Source: Epiperipatus broadwayi (lineage: Eukaryota; Onychophora; Udeonychophora; Euonychophora; Peripatidae). From it: a stretch of 64,000 nt of DNA. The translations under genes and the position numbers were made by a program. Shown here in pieces: positions 57,980 to 64,000 of the stretch (positions are counted from its first letter, which is position 1; the number at the start of each line of letters is the position of its first letter). The notes under the pieces are model-generated. The model saw only the letters and a list, made by a program, of their open reading frames with translations. It ran no database searches and was not told the origin of the DNA. The stretch covers positions 6,228,855 through 6,292,854 of the forward strand of contig JAQFVV010000049.1 in assembly GCA_028023455.1 (NCBI GenBank), given 5' to 3'.

Positions 57980-60900
57980 AACCACTATAAATCCACTGTA
58001 GGATAAAGATCTCTTCAAGTTCAATCCATTTTCTCCAATCTTTAGTTTCTCTTCTCCACATCACCTCTGCACACATTCTCATCTCATCCATCCATCTCAC
58101 ACATGGTCTCTTTCTGGGTCTTTTACAATCTCTTGGGATCCAGTTTAAGACTTCAATTGTCCATCTATTATTATCTCTTTTAGCAAAATGTTCAGCCCAA
58201 CTCCACTTCAATCTTTTAATTTTTTCAATGAGGTCAGTAACACCTGTTTATTCTCTTACTCATACATTGTTTTCAATCTCTTCTAGTTACTCCCAGCATG
58301 CATCTCTCCATACTTCTTTGAGTGGTCTGAAGTCTCTGTATTGCTCTTGTATTAAGTGTACAAGTCTCAGATCCATAAGTAAGAACTGGCAAAACACATT
58401 TATTAAAAACCTTCCTTTTCAAACACATAGGCATATTTTTTTTAGTATCAAGTCATTTCTACCAAAAGCATTCCAACCAAGTTTAATTCTATGATTGATT
58501 TCATCCATTATGTTTCCATCTGTATTAATAATCTGACCAAGGTATTTGTAACTGTTACCTTCTTCTAATCCATCATAATCAATCTTTATTTTCATATTTT
58601 GATCAGATCAATTAAACATTACTTTAGTTTTTTTAACATTGGTCTTTAGTCCTATTTTCCTACTTTTATCTAATAACTCCGAAACATTTCCTGCAGCTCT
58701 GAAGCATTATTTTCAAAAACAACTACATCATCTGTAAAATGTAAATGACTTAAATAATCTCCATTTACTTTCACTCCTTTAGTTTCCTATTTTAATCCAC
58801 TAAAATACTTCTTGCAGCACTGCTGTAAAACGTTTTGGAGATATGGAGTCACCTTGTCTTACACCCTTCTTAATGTTGACTTTCCCACTAACATTATATA
58901 ATATTGTTGTTGCTGTTGCATTTTTATAAATATTCTTTAAAATATGACCAATATCCTGGATCTATACCTTGATGATCCAATGTTTTAATCACTGAAGAAA
59001 TGTTTATAGAATCAAATGCCTTTTCATAATCTACAAATCCAAAACATAATGGCAATTCATATTCATTTGTCCTCACTATAACTTCTCTCAATACCTGGAT
59101 ATTATCTACTGTACTAAAACCACTTTTAAATCCAGCTTGTTCTCTTGGTTGGTGGAAATCCAATGTTCTCTGTAGACGAGTTGTAATTATCTTGGTAAAA
59201 ATATTGTATAAAACTGATAAAAGGCTGATAGGCCTGTAATTTCTAATGTCTTATCATCTTTTTTAAATATTAATATTATTACTGCATTCTTCCAATCATC
59301 TGGTACATCTTTATCATTTAGACATTTGGTATATAACTTTGCTAAAAAAAATTCTATTTCTTCACCTGCTTCTTTTAATATATCAATTATAATTCCATCA
59401 TTATTACCTGGAGCTTTTCCTTTCTTCATACATTTAATTGCATATCTCACTTATTCATTTAAAATTCTGGGCAATTCAGAAGATGTAATAGATATAGGAG
59501 ATACTTGTTCCTTATTACTATACAATTCTTGATAAAAGTCTTCTACCCATTTCATGATGTAATCTCTCTTTTTAGTAATAATTCCATTTTTTTTCTTATT
59601 GCAGATATAAATTTCTTATCAATACCAAAATGTTGTTTTACAAACTTGAGACTTTTATTTTCTTCTATAGCTTTCCTTGCTAGTTATATCATTTTCAACT
59701 CTTTTCCATACCATTTTACAAATTTCGAGATATTCAATCCTTTTTAATGCATTTTTGTATATCTTCATATTCCTTCTTTTCTTCATAAATTCTCTAGTCT
59801 CAGTAGAAAATTTTATTGGCCAATTGCTGCTTTTTTCTACCAGCTATCTTTGTTGCTGTTTTTAAAAGTGTATCAGTTATTTTCATATTAATTTCATTCA
59901 AATCTGAATCATGTTCAAAATCTACTAATACTTGAAACTGATTTGTAAGTTCTAATTTAAATTCGTTAGAATGTTTCTGAAGATTAGGAATATCAACTGT
60001 AAATATTGATTTTCTTAATAATTTTTGTCTCTCTAGTTTTGCATTAACATATATCTTACATCTTACTAATCGATGATCACTTCCTGTGTTAAATTTATTA
60101 AGAACATTACAATCTTGAAATATGTATTTTCTGTTAGTCAAAATATAATCCAATTCTGCTGTACCTTCATTTGGATGCTTCCATATCCATTTCCTTTTAA
60201 CATTTTTCTCAAAAAAAGAATTCATAATATAAAGTTTTTCTTTTTCAGCGAACTTCACTAGTCTATGTCCTCTCTCATTTCTATTACCATAACCAAAATT
60301 ACCTACAGCACTTTCAACTTTCATTTGTTTACCAATTCTAGCATTAAAGTCTCTCATAACAATTTAAAAATGTTGTTTACTCTGATTAAAAGCCTTTTGT
60401 ATATCCTACTACTTCATCACTATAAGAACTTGTTGGGGCATAACCTGAATTATCTGCATTTGGTATCTGCTATTAAGTTGTATAACTAATCTTGCCACTC
60501 TGTCCGATACACCATCAATCTCCACAATATTGTTCTTCCATTTTTTATTTATAATGAATCCTACTCCACTTGTATTTCCAATATTTGTGCCTTTATAATA
60601 GAGTACATGCCCACTTTTTAAATCAATTGTTTCTTCACCTTTTCTTCTAACTTCACAAAGTCCAATAATGTCCCATTTAATATAAGATAGTTTTTCTTCT
60701 AATTCTTGCAATCTTCCTTCACTTGAAAGTGATCTGCAGTTGTAAGTACCTAAATAAAAAGTCATCATCAAATAACAGCCTGGGTCCACAATCAGGGGAT
60801 TCTTAGCACCCTTCATCTTTAGCCACCAACTGCTACCTTTGTTGGTGATTTTACAGCCTCCTGGAAATAAGGGCCATGATATGTATTGGAAAAATATTTA

Positions 60901-61197
60901 TCATTTACACAAACATTCATTCTACCTTATCAGGCACTGAGAAGAAAGACCACAGTGTTTCTTGATTTTAAACTCGGAGGTAAAAAGCCTATAAACTCAC
61001 CATGCTAATTAATGTGTGTTGGTGAGCAGCCCATCAATGTTCATATACTATATGAATAATCACATAGTAATAACAGCTGCAATGACAAGAATGTATGGAG
61101 TGGACATTAGGAATTTGCCCTTCTTATTTCCTTTAAGGCCTCCAAGAGGAATCAAAGGGTCTCCTTTCAGTTAATAGCAAACTCCATTCTGCAGCTA
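57963..61197 (-). pseudogene. RTE-type LINE, full-length copy (minus strand)
   Basis: About 3.2 kb, minus strand; the better-preserved of two full-length copies. The 5' UTR is at about 61,197-60,820. Endonuclease: LGTYNCRSLSSEGRLQELEE and WDIIGLCEVRRKGEE (60,816-60,409), then RDFNARIG, NERGHRLVKFA, LDYILTN and SDHRLV (60,357-59,800). RT: KKGKAPGNNDGIIIDILKEA, VPDDWKNAVIILIFKKDD (59,450-59,187); QAGFKSGFSTVDNIQVLREV, FVDYEKAFDS (59,163-58,924); GVRQGDSISP; and FTDDVVVF at about 58,723-58,740. C-terminal RTE segment: WAEHFAKRDNNRW and GRP-like KRPRKRPCVRWMDEM (58,211-57,978). Several frameshifts and stops separate these. The product would nick DNA and copy its own RNA. It ends at a CAT/GAT triplet tract. 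Confidence 0.95.
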
Positions 61198-62689
61198 AAA
61201 AATATAATTCAAATTAATATATATACTATAAATAATAATAAACAAATTCAAAAGATCACAGCTCTAGCTTACTGATTAATATATTTATAGTCATCTTATC
61301 TTTGATTTATAATTATTATTATTATCATCCATTTTTGAATATAAATACTTGTAATTCAAAAAAAAATTAATAAGGAATCATTCATTCTAGATAATTAATC
61401 ATTTTCACAGAAAAAAATATATTACTAGGTTTAGTAGATTAATTAATAACAACAATAACTTTGTTTGGTCACTATCATATATGATTAATGTTACAAATAG
61501 TCAAAATCTTACCTCATCCCATTTAGATGAGTTTTGTCAAATTTCTGGATGGGGAATATAGATTTAATTATATTTAATATCATTAATATTTACTCAGCTT
61601 AATACTTTTCCTCTATATAATTATGATCCAATTTCTGTAAATATAAGCTACAAAATCAGAAAATGAAAATTAATAAAATAAATGCATTAAAATTACAAAG
61701 AATAATAAAGCAAAAATATACAAATAAAACAAAGTAATTTCTTCAGCTAAGCAACAATTATTCATTGTGTCAATATTTTTTTTAATTCTGGTGGGAGATC
61801 TCCTGGTATAGTGTACTTATACATTGGTTTAGTAGAGGTATACATTCATTCCAAATTGATGGATCATCAGCATTATTCAATTGTTTCATTGTAATAAAGT
61901 ACAATATATCCTTTGAAGATCGGTGTTTTTGACTTCCATTTATCTAAATAGATGTTCTACACATTTAATAACATGTCAGTTGGTATGAAAATTGGTATTG
62001 ATGGCTCTATGATGTTTCCTCTGCACAGAGCACATTGTAATATACTTTTTTTTTTAAATCTGTATAATTATTTATAAGATGTTTTTCTGCATAGAAAATA
62101 ACATAAAAAAATAAAGAAATTGTTACTGAAAATTTAAATAGTTGTTCTTTTTTATAATAATATCTTCTTTCACTTTTCAAAAAAAATTTTTTTTTTATAA
62201 TCTACTCAGATCCTTAGGCTTATTTTCAGCATTTAAATGAATCAATATTTCTGTTTGTTTTAACACATGAAGTCAAATCTTTTCTGATTTGATAGAAATT
62301 CTATTCTAATATGGAACATTAATATCCATTTTTTTGTTAAAAAATAGTTGTTGAGATCTTAATTTTTTATACAATCTTTTAGTTATCACGAATCAAGTAT
62401 TAATAGTATGTTTTCTTTCAATTTTCATGATCGCTTTACTTTCTCATTGCTATATAATCATTATTAAGATAAAATTTTATAAAAGTGCCTCTTCGTTTTT
62501 AAATCTGATCACTTAGAAATAAGTTTAACATTTAGGTCAATATCATTATAACTTTATTTTTGTCTAAGTAAATATTAGTTAGTTATTTAGTTATATATAT
62601 ATATATGTTTTCAAAAATCATGTTTGTAACATCAAAGGCATTGCCAGTATCAGATAAAGTTTCTTTCTAGAATTTCTAAATATAAAAAA
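61198..62689. other. AT-rich DNA without recognised feature
   Basis: No gene or repeat recognised. The stretch 61,780-62,060 is slightly less AT-rich but shows no frame of note. Confidence 0.45.
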
Positions 62690-64000
62690 ACATATTCAAT
62701 AGAAAAATTAGTGGTACTACCATAGCTATTGGCATAGGAGAAATAATGATCAGTGAATCATGTGCTAACTAACTTCAAACATTTCCACTTGCAAATAATA
62801 CAGTAGGAAGAATTTTTGATATAACTGAAGATCTACATAATTAATAAAAAATAAAATTGATAGATTATGCTTTGCATTAGGATGAAGAAACAGGTCTACT
62901 TGAAGATGCTCATTTGATTTCATATGTAAGATATGCTGTAAAAATTGGTATTATAGAAGATTTATTATTCTGTAAATTTATCGAAAACAATATTACAGCA
63001 AAATAAATTTTCAATGTGATTGATACTTTTTTAAATAAAAATGGCATATTTTTGGAGTATTGCATTGGGATATGTACAGATGTAGACTGATCTGTAGTAG
63101 AACAAAACACAGGTTTAAAGCCCTAGTTAAAAATGTATCACCTCTTGCATTTTAGACATATTGAATGATTCAAAGACAATCACTTGCTTCAAAAAATATG
63201 AGTGAATATTTATTAATGGTATTTGAAGTTACTATAAAAGTTGTAAAATTTATTTTAAAAAGTCCATTTAAGAAATAGGCTGTTCACAAAATAGTATAAT
63301 GATATGGGTGCAGAACAGATGATGGCTTTCTCAGTTCAACATACTTCAAAGAGAGTTTAAACTAAAAGAAGAAATCACCATATTTCTAATTCATAATAAT
63401 AGTCATGAGACAAAATTATTTCATGACACAAAATTCCTTGTAATGCTTGCTCATTTAATGAATATTTTTGAAAAATTTAGTTATCTAAATAAATTTACAC
63501 AAGGATTTTAATCTTATGCTTTGAAGCAAAAAGAGAAAATTATAGCATTTAAAAAAAAAATTGGAGCTGTAGATAATTAATATAAAAAATAATAATTTGA
63601 ATGTTTCCCCATTTCAAAAACACTTGTTCTGCAAATGAAATAAAAGAAAGTAACATTTTTATTAATGATCACTTGACCAATCAAATTTTCATTCATTTTA
63701 AAGATCTCTGTCAAAATATGAATGGGTAAGAAACCTCTTTGCCATTAAAAAACACATGATGTATTTGGCCTTTCAACAACAGAGCAAGAAATGTTACTGA
63801 CTAATTTTGTGAATGCACATTTAAATAGATGTTTGAACAAGAAAATATTGATACTTTTTGGATATAAGTGAAGAAACAGTTCCCTACTTAACAAACAAAG
63901 CTTAAAGAAATTTTATTACTATTTGTAATATCTTACTTATGTGTAACTGGCTTTTCCACTGTTGCTGTTTTAGAAACAAAGCATTGATCTCATTTAGTTA
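62690..64000 (+). pseudogene. ZBED/FAM200-type hAT transposase remnant, runs off window
   Basis: The plus strand, across frames, follows the ZBED5/FAM200-like hAT transposase order: a FDITEDLHN part, DEETGLLEDAHLISYVRYAV, KIGIIEDLLFCKFIENNIT, GIFLEYCIGICTDVD (catalytic-Asp region, normally CTDG), VEQNTGLKPLVKNVSPLAF, a MIQRQSLASKNMSEYLL part, VTIKVVKFILKSPFKK, then decayed sequence, and SYLCVTGFSTVAVLETKH at about 63,931-63,984 from the hAT dimerisation region. Many stops and frameshifts; inactive. The N-terminal BED finger is not visible. The end of the frame is at or just beyond the window edge. Confidence 0.85.

Overview
This window is very AT-rich (by eye about three quarters A+T) eukaryotic DNA, most likely from an invertebrate animal. 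I see no bacterial gene organisation, no operons and no long intact host gene. What can be recognised is nearly all transposable-element debris of kinds common in animals: an RTE-type LINE, an L1/Tx1-like LINE with a CCHC ORF1, Penelope-like elements (PLEs) with a GIY-YIG domain, a mariner remnant, a ZBED-type hAT remnant, tRNA-derived SINEs, foldback/MITE-like palindromes and trinucleotide microsatellites. I cannot name the species.

Layout. 0.2-1.8 kb is a cluster of foldback repeats. 2.83-8.34 kb is one giant palindrome (arms about 2.55 kb, spacer about 0.4 kb). 8.35-9.65 kb holds a PLE 3' end and an RTE endonuclease fragment, both on the minus strand. 11.0-15.4 kb has two L1/Tx1-like fragments chained through trinucleotide repeats (ORF2, then ORF1). 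16.3-18.1 kb has a tRNA-Gly-headed SINE and a PLE with inverted ends. 18.4-20.1 kb has a short tRNA retroposon with a 12-bp target duplication, then foldback repeats. 20.3-21.4 kb has a SINE tail, a 391-bp palindrome and a long (AAT)n tract. 22.0-29.4 kb has two divergent L1/Tx1-like copies sharing one microsatellite at their 5' ends. 29.5-35.5 kb has mariner debris and three PLEs. 35.7-42.8 kb is the least repeat-marked part and holds two weak host-gene candidates. 42.9-47.4 kb has a PLE-end hairpin, a SINE body and a cluster of a roughly 430-bp repeat family (called family G here), with a promoter-like island inside it. 49.46-53.05 kb and 57.96-61.20 kb are two full-length RTE copies in opposite orientation; the first carries two later insertions. 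53.9-57.6 kb has a minisatellite, hairpins and SINE debris. 62.7-64.0 kb is a hAT transposase pseudogene running off the window.

How it fits together. The autonomous elements (RTE, L1/Tx1-like LINE, PLE, hAT, mariner) are all broken here. SINEs and foldback elements are probably their non-autonomous passengers: one SINE tail resembles the L1/Tx1-like 3' end, and both abut trinucleotide repeats. I found no convincing new enzyme system. The most unusual signals are the microsatellite-anchored LINE/SINE insertions, the giant palindrome, palindromes whose loop also occurs inverted next to them, and a density of PLEs ending in inverted repeats.
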